Assembly (NCBI RefSeq): GCF_006715225.1
Contig: NZ_VFMU01000001.1
Location: forward strand, 1,302,001 to 1,366,000
Length of the DNA: 64,000 nt
Reading direction: 5' to 3'
Source of the DNA: Arthrobacter sp. SLBN-112
GTDB taxonomy: Bacteria; Actinomycetota; Actinomycetes; Actinomycetales; Micrococcaceae
Positions 41,876-49,467 of this stretch are shown here, in pieces. Below the pieces are notes generated by a model, which worked only from the letters and a program-made list of their open reading frames with translations, ran no database searches and was not told where the DNA came from. Position 1 is the stretch's first letter, and every line of letters begins with the position of its first letter. Both the position numbers and the translations under genes were made by a program.

Positions 41876-43144
41876 ATTCATATGGTCATTGCAACAAGGC
41901 CATTTGAAGGGGTGTTGCGATGCCGGCGGGGTACGTATTTGGGGATCAGGTCAGGGACGGGTTTTTTGCTTTGCTGCGGCAGGGAGCGTCGATTAGTGAG
42001 GCGTGCCGCGTGTCGGGTCTGTGGTCCTCAACGGTGCTGCATTGGATCCGGAAGATGGGCCCTGTGGAGATGTCCAAGGGCAATCGTGGAGGGCCTGCAG
42101 GGGCGCCGTTTCCGGACGGCGTCCCTGGTTCAGGCAGGCTGAGTCTGTCGGAACGGGCGGTGATCATGGTGCGCCTGCGAGATGGCTGGTCCTACGCGGC
42201 GATCGGCAGGGAACTTGGCCGGGACCGGTCAGTGATCTGGCGCGAGGCCAGACGGAACTGCTGCGATGACGGCACCTACCAGTCCGACGTCGCGCAGCTA
42301 AAGGCAGGTCAGAACGCCCGCCGCCCCAAGGAACACAAGCTCGCCCATAAACCGCTGGCCCGCTTCGTGGAGTCCGCCATGGACGAGGGCTGGTCCCCCC
42401 AGCTGTGCTCGCTGGTCCTGGCTGGTGCATTCCCGGACGATAAGAGGATGCAGATCAGCCACGAGACGATCTATCAGGCCATCTACGTCCAGGGCCGCGG
42501 TCATGTCCGCCAGGACCTGTACCGGCAACTGAGCACCGGCCGGGCCAAACGGGTCACCGACGGACGCGGCCGGGGTCGGAACAACAGTCCGTTCAAGGAC
42601 GCGCTGAAGATCTCCGAACGTCCTGCTGAAGCCGAGGACCGGGCCGTTCCCGGGCACTGGGAATGCGACCTGATACTCGGCTCGGTCGCCAGCAACTCAG
42701 CGATCGGAACCTGCGTGGAACGTTCGACCCGATACACCATGCTGCTGCACCTGCCCAACGGCCACAGCACAGACGAGGTCGCTAAGGCCATGATCACCGC
42801 GTTCGCCGAACTGCCGGCGGACCTGCGCAAAACCCTCACCTATGACCGCGGAGTCGAGATGGCCCGTTACGCCCAAATCCAGATCGCGATCGACGCGGAA
42901 ATCTACTTCTGCGACCCGCACTCGCCCTGGCAACGCGGGACGAACGAGAACACCAACCGGCTCCTGCGGCACTGGTTCGCCAAAAGCACCGACCTGTCCG
43001 TCCACACGGCCCAGGACATCAAACGAGCTCAGGACAGCCTCAACAACCGGCCACGCCCCACCCTCGGCCTCGCAACACCCAAGCAGAAATTCAACGAACT
43101 CCTCCTCGCCGCAGCAGCCTAACCGTTGCAACGACCACTTGACT
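41876..43144 (+). mobile_element. IS30-family insertion sequence
   Basis: About 1.27 kb. Proposed terminal inverted repeats are ATTCATATGGTCATTGCAAC (41876-41895) and GTTGCAACGACCACTTGACT (43125-43144), matching at 16 of 20 positions. One transposase gene fills the element. Exact ends and the target duplication (2-4 bp in this family) cannot be fixed from one copy. IS30 elements are known to favour palindromic targets, which fits its place between two halves of a hairpin. Confidence 0.8.
41920..43122 (+). CDS. IS30-family transposase
   Basis: A 400-residue DDE transposase. The N-terminal half has two helix-turn-helix regions (ISEACRVSGLWSSTVLHWIRKM and RLRDGWSYAAIGRELGRDRSVIWREAR), and the catalytic core shows D in PGHWECDLILG, D in TLTYDRGVEM and E in SPWQRGTNENTNRLLR, the IS30 pattern. 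The frame is intact, so the element may be active. ATG 41920 gives the family length; an earlier frame in another phase is not coding. Codon use is slightly less GC-biased than nearby genes. Confidence 0.92.
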   Translation: MPAGYVFGDQVRDGFFALLRQGASISEACRVSGLWSSTVLHWIRKMGPVEMSKGNRGGPAGAPFPDGVPGSGRLSLSERAVIMVRLRDGWSYAAIGRELGRDRSVIWREARRNCCDDGTYQSDVAQLKAGQNARRPKEHKLAHKPLARFVESAMDEGWSPQLCSLVLAGAFPDDKRMQISHETIYQAIYVQGRGHVRQDLYRQLSTGRAKRVTDGRGRGRNNSPFKDALKISERPAEAEDRAVPGHWECDLILGSVASNSAIGTCVERSTRYTMLLHLPNGHSTDEVAKAMITAFAELPADLRKTLTYDRGVEMARYAQIQIAIDAEIYFCDPHSPWQRGTNENTNRLLRHWFAKSTDLSVHTAQDIKRAQDSLNNRPRPTLGLATPKQKFNELLLAAAA

Positions 43145-43153
43145 TTCCAGGCT

Positions 43154-43176
43154 GAAAACGACACTTACTCAGCAAT
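43154..43176 (+). repeat. Right half of the palindrome split by the IS element
   Basis: GAAAACGACACTTA followed by CTCAGCAAT, complementary to 41843-41865 at 20 of 23 positions. It ends 73 bases before the disA stop; the original hairpin would have served the convergent pair of the 236-aa protein gene and disA. Confidence 0.75.
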
Positions 43177-43248
43177 CGATGGGGGAGGCGCGGGGTTGCT
43201 TGGTATGGGCGAAGCCTGCGGGGCACGCGGGGAGGGTTTGAATCGGGT

Positions 43249-44325
43249 TTAGAGGAAACGGTCCAGGAGGCTTGCCTCGGCCATCCGGCTAAGCCCCTCA
43301 CGCACCGTCCGGGCGCGCTGGTCGCCGATGCCGTCAACAGTCATGAGGTCATCGATGGTGGCAGCCATCAGGAACTGCAGGCCGCCGAAGTGGTCCACCA
43401 GACGGTCCGCCACAGCCTTCGGAACTGCCTTCAGGCCGGACAGCAGCCGGTAGCCGCGGGGCTGCACCACGGCGTCCAGGTTTGCTTCGCCGCCCGCAAA
43501 TCCCACGATCGACGAGATCTTGCCCAGGTCGATCAGTTCCGTTGGTCCCAGGCTGACCAGTTCATTGACGGCCTTTTCGATGTCTTCCGCGGAAGCATCG
43601 GGGCTGGCGTAATCGCGGATGATCACATCGCTGCCCGGGCCGCGGCCCACGGTGAGCTCGTCCAGCTGGAGGGAGAGGAGCCGGCCGTCTTCGCCCAGTT
43701 CCAGGACGTACTGCGAGATTTCCTCCGAAATGCGGCGGACCATTTCCTGCCGCTGCAGGGTGACCGCCACGTCGCGCACGGTCACCATCGCCTCGATTTC
43801 CAGGGCCGAGAGCGAGCTGGTGACCTGGTCCAGGCGGGCCACGTAGCGCTCCAGGGTGGCCAGGGCCTGGTTGGCGCGGGCCAGGACGTTTTCGGATCCC
43901 TCCAGGACATGCCGCAACCCGTTCACGTACAGGGCGATGATCTGCATGGACTGGCTCACGGAGATGACCGGGACCCCGGTCTGCTTGGCCACCCGCTCCG
44001 CGGTACGGTGGCGGGTGCCGGACTCCTGCGTCTCGATGCTTGAGTCCGGGACCAGCTGGACGGCGGCGCGCAGGATGTTGCCGGCGTCCTTGTCGCAGAT
44101 GATGGCGCCGTCCATCTTGGCCAGTTCGCGCAGGCGGGTGGGCGAAAATTCGATGCCGATATCGAATCCGCCGGAGCAGATGGAATCGATGGTGCGGTCG
44201 GAACCCAGGACGATCAGTGCGCCGGTGCGTCCGCGGAGAATCCGTTCCAGGCCGTCGCGGAGCGGCGTTCCGGGTGCAACCCTGCCCAGAGTGGCCCTCA
44301 GCGATTCTTCGGGGCTCCGCGCCAT
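43249..44325 (-). CDS. disA: DNA integrity scanning diadenylate cyclase DisA
   Basis: Makes c-di-AMP from two ATP and senses branched DNA. The DAC domain has the DGA motif (KMDGAIICD, about residue 72) and RHRTAER (about 105-111). A central helical spine follows and the C-terminal helix-hairpin-helix DNA-binding domain ends in IDDLMTVDGIGDQRARTVREGLSRM. 358 residues, full length. ATG 44325 is preceded by AAGGGA at 8 bases. In mycobacteria and Bacillus disA directly follows radA; here six genes intervene. Confidence 0.96.
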   Translation of the reverse strand: MARSPEESLRATLGRVAPGTPLRDGLERILRGRTGALIVLGSDRTIDSICSGGFDIGIEFSPTRLRELAKMDGAIICDKDAGNILRAAVQLVPDSSIETQESGTRHRTAERVAKQTGVPVISVSQSMQIIALYVNGLRHVLEGSENVLARANQALATLERYVARLDQVTSSLSALEIEAMVTVRDVAVTLQRQEMVRRISEEISQYVLELGEDGRLLSLQLDELTVGRGPGSDVIIRDYASPDASAEDIEKAVNELVSLGPTELIDLGKISSIVGFAGGEANLDAVVQPRGYRLLSGLKAVPKAVADRLVDHFGGLQFLMAATIDDLMTVDGIGDQRARTVREGLSRMAEASLLDRFL

Positions 44326-44572
44326 AGGTGTTTCCCTTCAAAGGTGCGGACCGCCACCCGCAGGAATGCCGGCGTCCGCAGTTGGCCGGCAGGATCAAAA
44401 AATGCACTGATTCCCGCAAGCTCAATGATAGGGGCAAGAAACCCAACTTCCGCACGGTCAAGCCCCAAAGTGCCCCATTAGGGGGTGCCCGGAACGGCCG
44501 GGAAAACGGCCTTTGCACGGCTGGCCGGGCGGGTACTTTCGACCCGTTTGATGCCTGGCCCTGAGGTGTTGA

Positions 44573-45079
44573 TCAGACGGACGGTCCCAGGGGCGTGACG
44601 GTTTTGGTGCTGCTGTCCCAAAGCCGCGATCCTGTGCAGCGGCCCTCGACGCGCAGGTCCAGCAGGTCCAGTGCAGTTCCGAGTTGGTGAGCGGGAATCC
44701 GCCGCGAGATGGTGACGTGTGGTGTCCAGGCCCCCGGACAGGTCTGCGCCAGCGCCCCTGACAAGCCCTGGTGCAGGAGGCGGTGAAGGTCCAGCAGGGG
44801 TGCGGTCAACAGAACCGACCGGGCAAGGACATATTTTCCGGTACCGGCGGGAAAGACAATCGCCCCGGAGAAGGTGACGTCCATGGGCAACGCTTCCCAG
44901 GGCCCCTCGTGTGCGGCAGCCAGGTCCTGGCCGGCGGCAAGCGTGATGTGTGGGCTGTTGCTGGCGGAAGTATGGGCGGCCAGGCTGGGGAGGCCTGCTG
45001 CCGCGAGCCGCGCCCAGTCGGCCCTGACGAGTGAATCCGTGGCCTCGTCAAAGACCAACTCGATGCTGCGCATGAACAC
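44573..45079 (-). CDS. 2'-5' RNA ligase family protein (2H phosphoesterase)
   Basis: A 168-residue LigT-like protein with the two HxTx motifs of the 2H superfamily, SPHITLA and TPHVTIS, about 90 residues apart. Members hydrolyse cyclic phosphates or join tRNA halves; the true substrate here is unknown. Start is ATG 45079 (MFMRSIELVF) or the ATG two codons later. The 247 bases between it and disA contain stems such as GGCCG-GGAAAA-CGGCC near 44494 but no gene. Confidence 0.8.
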   Translation of the reverse strand: MFMRSIELVFDEATDSLVRADWARLAAAGLPSLAAHTSASNSPHITLAAGQDLAAAHEGPWEALPMDVTFSGAIVFPAGTGKYVLARSVLLTAPLLDLHRLLHQGLSGALAQTCPGAWTPHVTISRRIPAHQLGTALDLLDLRVEGRCTGSRLWDSSTKTVTPLGPSV

Positions 45080-45189
45080 ATCATGCCGTTACCCGCGGCC
45101 CCCACATGCCAACCAGTACCCGCTGGCCATACTCGTGGACCAGTCTGCGCCGGTGAACGCCTGCCGGGTGTTGCCCCCGACCCGGGGCT

Positions 45190-45441
45190 TCAGCGCTTCA
45201 GGTCCCTGAGCATCCGTTCCAGATCCCTGCTGACTTTCGAAAGCGATGCGGCCCTGAGTGCTCTGTGCTCAGCCGCTGTCTGCACCCCACGCTTCCGGGA
45301 TGCTCCGGAGGGAAGGGCCGACGCCGGTGCCTGCGTGGGCGTGGCAAGGTCCGTCGGGGCGGTAGTGAGCACGTTCGTTGCCAGGTTGGTGGCCAGGGGG
45401 TCGAAGAAGAGGTTGCCGGTGAAAGTGGCGCCATGCATCAT
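45190..45441 (-). CDS. Small hypothetical protein (83 aa)
   Basis: Starts MMHGATFTGNLFFDPLATNLATNVL, with a Thr/Ala/Pro-rich middle and a basic C-terminal helix (HRALRAASLSKVSRDLERMLRDLKR). No family recognised. A TAGCTT hexamer (45448-45453) lies exactly 6 bases before ATG 45441, the leaderless arrangement seen at other genes, which raises confidence. It is divergent from prfC. Confidence 0.5.
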   Translation of the reverse strand: MMHGATFTGNLFFDPLATNLATNVLTTAPTDLATPTQAPASALPSGASRKRGVQTAAEHRALRAASLSKVSRDLERMLRDLKR

Positions 45442-45447
45442 GCGCCA

Positions 45448-45453
45448 AAGCTA
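45448..45453 (-). promoter_or_regulatory. -10 hexamer for the 83-aa protein
   Basis: Minus-strand TAGCTT, then TGGCGC, then ATG. No Shine-Dalgarno. Confidence 0.4.
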
Positions 45454-45636
45454 ACCGCCCCGCATTTCGCTGCTTTGAACGTCCGGTTTCGCCCGCGTTA
45501 AGCCGGACCGGTCCCGTTTGCAGCCCTGCGATAAACTTGTACTTTGGCCGTTTGCCAATCACATTCCCCGCCCTCGAGTCGCAGCGCAGTACCCGAAAGG
45601 CCCCTGGGCAGCCACAACCGCAGCGAAGGTAACACC

Positions 45637-47250
45637 GTGTCCCAAGATGTCCTGACCCCCGCCCGGATCTCCGGTATCCACAAAGAGGCCGGCCGCCGCA
45701 GGACCTTTGCTGTCATCTCGCACCCGGACGCCGGCAAGTCCACGCTCACCGAGGCCCTGGCCCTGCATGCAAAGGTCATTGGCACCGCCGGCGCTTCCAG
45801 CGGCAAGGCCAACCGCAAGGAAACCGTCTCCGACTGGATGCAGATGGAAAAAGACCGCGGCATCTCCATCAGCTCGGCGGCGCTTCAGTTCTCCTACCGC
45901 GACACCGTCATCAACCTCCTGGACACCCCCGGCCACGCCGACTTCTCGGAGGACACCTACCGGGTGCTCGCAGCCGTCGACTGCGCCGTGATGCTGGTGG
46001 ACGCCGCCAAGGGCCTGGAAACGCAGACCATGAAGCTGTTCGAGGTCTGCAAGCAGCGCAACCTGCCCATCATCACCGTCATCAACAAGTGGGACCGTCC
46101 CGGCCTGGACGCGCTGGCACTGATGGACGAAATCACCGAGCGGACCGGGCTGCAGCCCATGCCGCTGACCTGGGCTGTTGGGATATCCGGGGACTTCCGC
46201 GGCGTCTGGGACCTCCGCAACGACCGCTTCGCAAGGTTCCAGCGCAACAACGCAGGCGCCCAGATCGCCATCACCGAGTACTTCACCCCTGAGGAAGCCG
46301 CGGAAAGCCAGGGCAGCAACTGGTCCGACGCCGTGGACGAGGCCGGCCTGGTCATCGAGTCCAACCTCGAGTTCGACGTCGACGCCTTCCATGCCGGCAA
46401 GGCCACCCCCATCCTGTTCAGCTCCGCCGCACTGAACTTCGGCGTCAAGGAACTGCTGGACGCGCTGGTGGACTTCGCGCCGCCGGCAGCGCCCCGCCCC
46501 GACGTGGACGGCAACCCGCGTCCCGTCGAGTCGCCGTTCTCCGGGTTCGTCTTCAAAGTCCAGGCCGGCATGAACAAGGCCCACCGCGACCACGTGGCCT
46601 TCATCCGCGTCTGCTCCGGCGTGTTTGAGCGCGGCATGGTGGTCACGCAGACCCGCACCGGCAAGTCCTTCGCCACCAAGTACGCGCAGCAGGTGTTCGG
46701 CCGGGAACGCGAAGTCATCGACGAGGCCTACCCCGGTGACGTTGTTGGCCTGGTCAACGCGTCCTCGCTGCGCGTGGGCGACAGCCTGTTCCTCGAGGAC
46801 CCGGTGGAATACCCGGCCATCCCGCTGTTCGCCCCCGAACACTTCCAGGTGGCCCGGTCCAAGGACCCCAGCAAGTTCAAGCAGTTCCGCCGCGGCATTG
46901 AGCAGCTGGAGCACGAGGGCGTCATCCAGGTGCTCCGCTCCGACGTCCGCGGTGACCAGGCGCCCGTGCTTGCCGCCGTCGGGCCCATGCAGTTCGAGGT
47001 GGTGGAGGACCGCATGGCGCATGACTTCAGCGCACCCATGCGCCTGGAACGCCTGCCCTACTCGCTGGCCAGGATCTCGACGGCGGACGCCATGCCTGCG
47101 TTGGCCAACGTCATCGGCGCGGAGGTGCTGTTGCGGTCCGACGGCGAATACCTCGCCTTGTTCAACGACGTTTGGGCGCTGCGGCGGATCGAGAAGAACC
47201 ACCCGGACCTGACCCTCGTGCCCATCGGCACGCACAACCCCGCAAAGTAG
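45637..47250 (+). CDS. prfC: Peptide chain release factor 3
   Basis: Translational GTPase that recycles RF1/RF2 after peptide release. G1 is SHPDAGKSTLTEAL, G2/G3 show GISISSAALQF and LLDTPGHADFSEDTYR, G4 is INKWDR. The RF3-specific C-terminal domains include FKVQAGMNKAHRDHVAFIRVCSG in pieces (FKVQAGMNKAHRDH) and LFAPEHFQVAR. 537 residues from GTG 45637, which has AAGG upstream; the frame continues 31 codons further up but those residues are not family-like. The next gene starts 5 bases after the stop, suggesting co-transcription. prfC is patchily distributed among actinobacteria. Confidence 0.95.
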   Translation: MSQDVLTPARISGIHKEAGRRRTFAVISHPDAGKSTLTEALALHAKVIGTAGASSGKANRKETVSDWMQMEKDRGISISSAALQFSYRDTVINLLDTPGHADFSEDTYRVLAAVDCAVMLVDAAKGLETQTMKLFEVCKQRNLPIITVINKWDRPGLDALALMDEITERTGLQPMPLTWAVGISGDFRGVWDLRNDRFARFQRNNAGAQIAITEYFTPEEAAESQGSNWSDAVDEAGLVIESNLEFDVDAFHAGKATPILFSSAALNFGVKELLDALVDFAPPAAPRPDVDGNPRPVESPFSGFVFKVQAGMNKAHRDHVAFIRVCSGVFERGMVVTQTRTGKSFATKYAQQVFGREREVIDEAYPGDVVGLVNASSLRVGDSLFLEDPVEYPAIPLFAPEHFQVARSKDPSKFKQFRRGIEQLEHEGVIQVLRSDVRGDQAPVLAAVGPMQFEVVEDRMAHDFSAPMRLERLPYSLARISTADAMPALANVIGAEVLLRSDGEYLALFNDVWALRRIEKNHPDLTLVPIGTHNPAK

Positions 47251-47255
47251 GAACC

Positions 47256-48500
47256 GTGAACGCAGTGCAAAACAGCGCAGTCCAACCCCGCGCACTGGTC
47301 ACCGGTGTGGGCACCATCAACCCCCTGGGTTCCAACGCCAAGGAGACCTGGGAGGCCCTGCTTGACGGGCGTTCCGGGATTGCGGCGCTGGAGCAGGACT
47401 GGGCGGAACAGCTGCCGGTCAGGATCGCCGGACAGGTCACGGCAGACCTCTCCGAGCACCTCAGCACCCGCGAGATGAAGCGGATGGACCGGTGCGGGCA
47501 GTTCGCGCTGATTGCGGCACGGGAGGCGTGGGCGCAGGCCGGCGCCCCGGAGGTGGACCCGGAACGGTTCGCCGTGGTGATCGGCTCCGCGTATGGCGGC
47601 CTTGGCTCCACCCTTGAGCAGGATCGGGTGCTGGGACAGTCAGGCCCCCGCAAGGTCTCGCCGCACACCCTCACCAAGCTCATGGTCAACGGCCCGGCCG
47701 CTTGGGTATCCATGGACCTCGGTGCCCGTGGCGGCGCCCGGACGCCTGTCAGCGCCTGTGCCTCCGGGGCTGAGGCGATTGTCCAGGCAGCCGAGATGAT
47801 CCGCTCCGGTGCTGCCGACGTCGTGATTGCCGGCGGTGTGGATGCCTCCGTGAATGACCTGGTGATCAGCGGCTTTTCGCAGATCCGCGCCCTGTCCACC
47901 CGCGCCGGCGACCCGCAGCTTGCCTCGCGGCCGTTCGACGGCGGCCGGGACGGCTTTGTGCTGGCGGAGGGCGCCGGGGTGGTGGTGCTTGAGAGCGAGG
48001 AGCACGCCCGTGCCCGGGGCGCTGCCGTGCTGGGGGCCGTTGCCGGGGGAGCCGTAACCTCGGACGCGAATGACATCGTGGCCGCAGATCCCGCCATGCA
48101 GCGGCGGGTCATGCAGAAGGCCCTGGATTCGGCGGGCATGCAGCCGGCCGACATCGGATTCGTCCACGCGCATGCCACCTCCACTCCCGTGGGGGACCGG
48201 CTGGAAGGGCAGTCCATCAACGCGGTCTTCGGCAGCGACGTACCGGTCACTTCCACCAAGGGGCATACCGGACACCTGCTGGGCGGCGCAGGCGCCCTGG
48301 CCGCCGTCGTGGTGGTTGAAGCCCTGCGGACGGGTCAGCTCCCCGGAACCCTGAACGTGGAGGCGCTGGATCCGGAAGTGGACCTTAACGTCCTCACCGA
48401 AGGCGCCCACCAGCTTCCCCCAGGTTACGCCCCGGCCGGGCTGGTGAACGCCTTCGGTTTTGGTGGCCACAGCGTGGCTTTGGTGATCACGGGCGCCTGA
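47256..48500 (+). CDS. Beta-ketoacyl-ACP synthase II-like protein (FabF/KAS II family)
   Basis: A 414-residue thiolase-fold condensing enzyme. The active-site Cys is in PVSACASGAEAI, the two His in HAHATSTPVGD and STKGHTGHLLGGAGA, and the final NAFGFGGHSVALVI is the usual C-terminus. It could be a fatty acid elongation KAS or a specialised synthase; no acyl carrier protein or other fab gene is adjacent, so a dedicated role is not shown. GTG 47256 has AGTAGGA upstream and starts just after prfC. Ends in a repeat-rich hairpin region. Confidence 0.88.
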   Translation: MNAVQNSAVQPRALVTGVGTINPLGSNAKETWEALLDGRSGIAALEQDWAEQLPVRIAGQVTADLSEHLSTREMKRMDRCGQFALIAAREAWAQAGAPEVDPERFAVVIGSAYGGLGSTLEQDRVLGQSGPRKVSPHTLTKLMVNGPAAWVSMDLGARGGARTPVSACASGAEAIVQAAEMIRSGAADVVIAGGVDASVNDLVISGFSQIRALSTRAGDPQLASRPFDGGRDGFVLAEGAGVVVLESEEHARARGAAVLGAVAGGAVTSDANDIVAADPAMQRRVMQKALDSAGMQPADIGFVHAHATSTPVGDRLEGQSINAVFGSDVPVTSTKGHTGHLLGGAGALAAVVVVEALRTGQLPGTLNVEALDPEVDLNVLTEGAHQLPPGYAPAGLVNAFGFGGHSVALVITGA

Positions 48501-48510
48501 CTCCACCAGA

Positions 48511-48586
48511 ACGCCGGAACGGTGCCGGGACGCCGGAATGGTACGGAAACGCCGGAACGCTGCAGCGTTCTGGCACCGTTCCGGCG
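48511..48586. terminator. Tandem 19-bp repeats forming a convergent terminator
   Basis: Three 19-bp units start ACGCCGGAA at 48511, 48530 and 48549. The first pairs with a downstream arm: CGCCGGAACGGTGCC (48512-48526) / GGCACCGTTCCGGCG (48572-48586), 15 bp perfect. The third unit lies in an alternative palindrome around AACGCTGCAGCGTT (48556-48569). It separates the convergent ketoacyl synthase and Nudix genes. Confidence 0.7.
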
Positions 48587-48609
48587 GTTCCGCCGGTTCC
48601 GGCGCCGGG

Positions 48610-49083
48610 TCAGGAGCGGGAGCCGACATGTCCGGCCAGGACGTCGAGAACCGGCAGTTGCCCCTTCACCAGCTTGAAGCGGGCCTCCGGTTCCGGGAAC
48701 CAGCGGGCGTCGTCGATTTCCGGGTACTGCTGGATACGTCCTGAGCCTTTGGGCCACTCCAGTGGAAACGTGTTGCTGACGATCCGTTCCGGTTGGAAGT
48801 CGTGCTCGGCTGCGAATACAGTGATAATTTTCCCCGAGGGTTGCCGGAACCCGCCGAGGTGCCGGTAGTCCCCGGCCGGGGCGGGAGTGCCCATTTCCTC
48901 GGCAAACTCGCGCAAGGCGGCGGCCAGCGGGTCCTCGCCTGGCGAGTATTCCCCCTTGGGGATGGACCAGGCGTGCGCGTCCTTGCGGGCCCAGAACGGG
49001 CCGCCCATGTGGGCAATCCACACCTCCAGCAGGCCCCCGGCCCGCTGCCTGTAGAGCAGGATTCCTGCACTCGTCACGGGCAT
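48610..49083 (-). CDS. Nudix hydrolase
   Basis: A 157-residue protein with a complete Nudix box, GEYSPGEDPLAAALREFAEEMG in which G, E, RE, EE and G match GX5EX7REUXEEXGU. The substrate is not predictable; the long DARWF...FKLVKGQ tail resembles family members annotated only as Nudix. I start at ATG 49083 because GGAGG (49088-49092) lies 4 bases upstream; an in-frame ATG 9 codons earlier has no such site. Divergent from a small gene with a shared palindrome between. Confidence 0.88.
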   Translation of the reverse strand: MPVTSAGILLYRQRAGGLLEVWIAHMGGPFWARKDAHAWSIPKGEYSPGEDPLAAALREFAEEMGTPAPAGDYRHLGGFRQPSGKIITVFAAEHDFQPERIVSNTFPLEWPKGSGRIQQYPEIDDARWFPEPEARFKLVKGQLPVLDVLAGHVGSRS

Positions 49084-49129
49084 CTGTCCTCCAGGAATTG
49101 GATATTCCACAACAGCAGTTGCCGTCCCA

Positions 49130-49148
49130 CGTTAACCTGCAGTTAACG
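49130..49148. promoter_or_regulatory. 19-bp palindrome between divergent genes
   Basis: CGTTAAC (49130-49136) - CTGCA - GTTAACG (49142-49148), perfectly symmetrical, 47 bases before the Nudix ATG on one side and 49 bases before the other gene. TAGGTT at 49159-49164 could be the -10 for the plus-strand gene. A symmetric operator for both promoters is likely. Confidence 0.5.
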
Positions 49149-49197
49149 GCGCTGCTTTAGGTTATTCCTTCAGGCACTCTGCTCGAAGGGACCCGTG

Positions 49198-49467
49198 ATG
49201 GCCAATATTGCTGAGGTTTTGGGTCGGCTTACGCCGGAAGAATTTGAAGAGTTTCGCAGCCTTGGGCCGCAGGGCCACCTGCCACGGCACCTGGTGGATG
49301 CCCTGGACCGGGCGGCCGGCGGGCCCGGCTCCGGCCGCGGCTACTACGTACCCACCGGAAATGTAACCAACACCGGGGCGCCCCTGCTGGTGCTCCGCAG
49401 CGACGTGTCCGGCTGGCTCTTCAACACACACCGGGACGACCCCGATTCCTTGCCGCAGCACAGCTAG
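49198..49467 (+). CDS. Hypothetical protein (89 aa)
   Basis: Begins MANIAEVLGRLTPEEFEEFRSLG, an acidic helical start, then a Gly/Arg-rich segment and VTNTGAPLLVLRSDVSGWLF. No family recognised. ATG 49198 is chosen since GAAGGGA (49185-49191) is 6 bases upstream; GTG 49195 directly before it would be too close. Its stop (49465-49467) touches the radA stop with no gap between the convergent genes. Confidence 0.6.
   Translation: MANIAEVLGRLTPEEFEEFRSLGPQGHLPRHLVDALDRAAGGPGSGRGYYVPTGNVTNTGAPLLVLRSDVSGWLFNTHRDDPDSLPQHS

Noticed and set aside
45083..45454. Plus-strand 123-aa frame upstream of prfC
   Set aside because: It is antisense to the better supported 83-aa minus-strand gene and shows no domain or ribosome-binding site.
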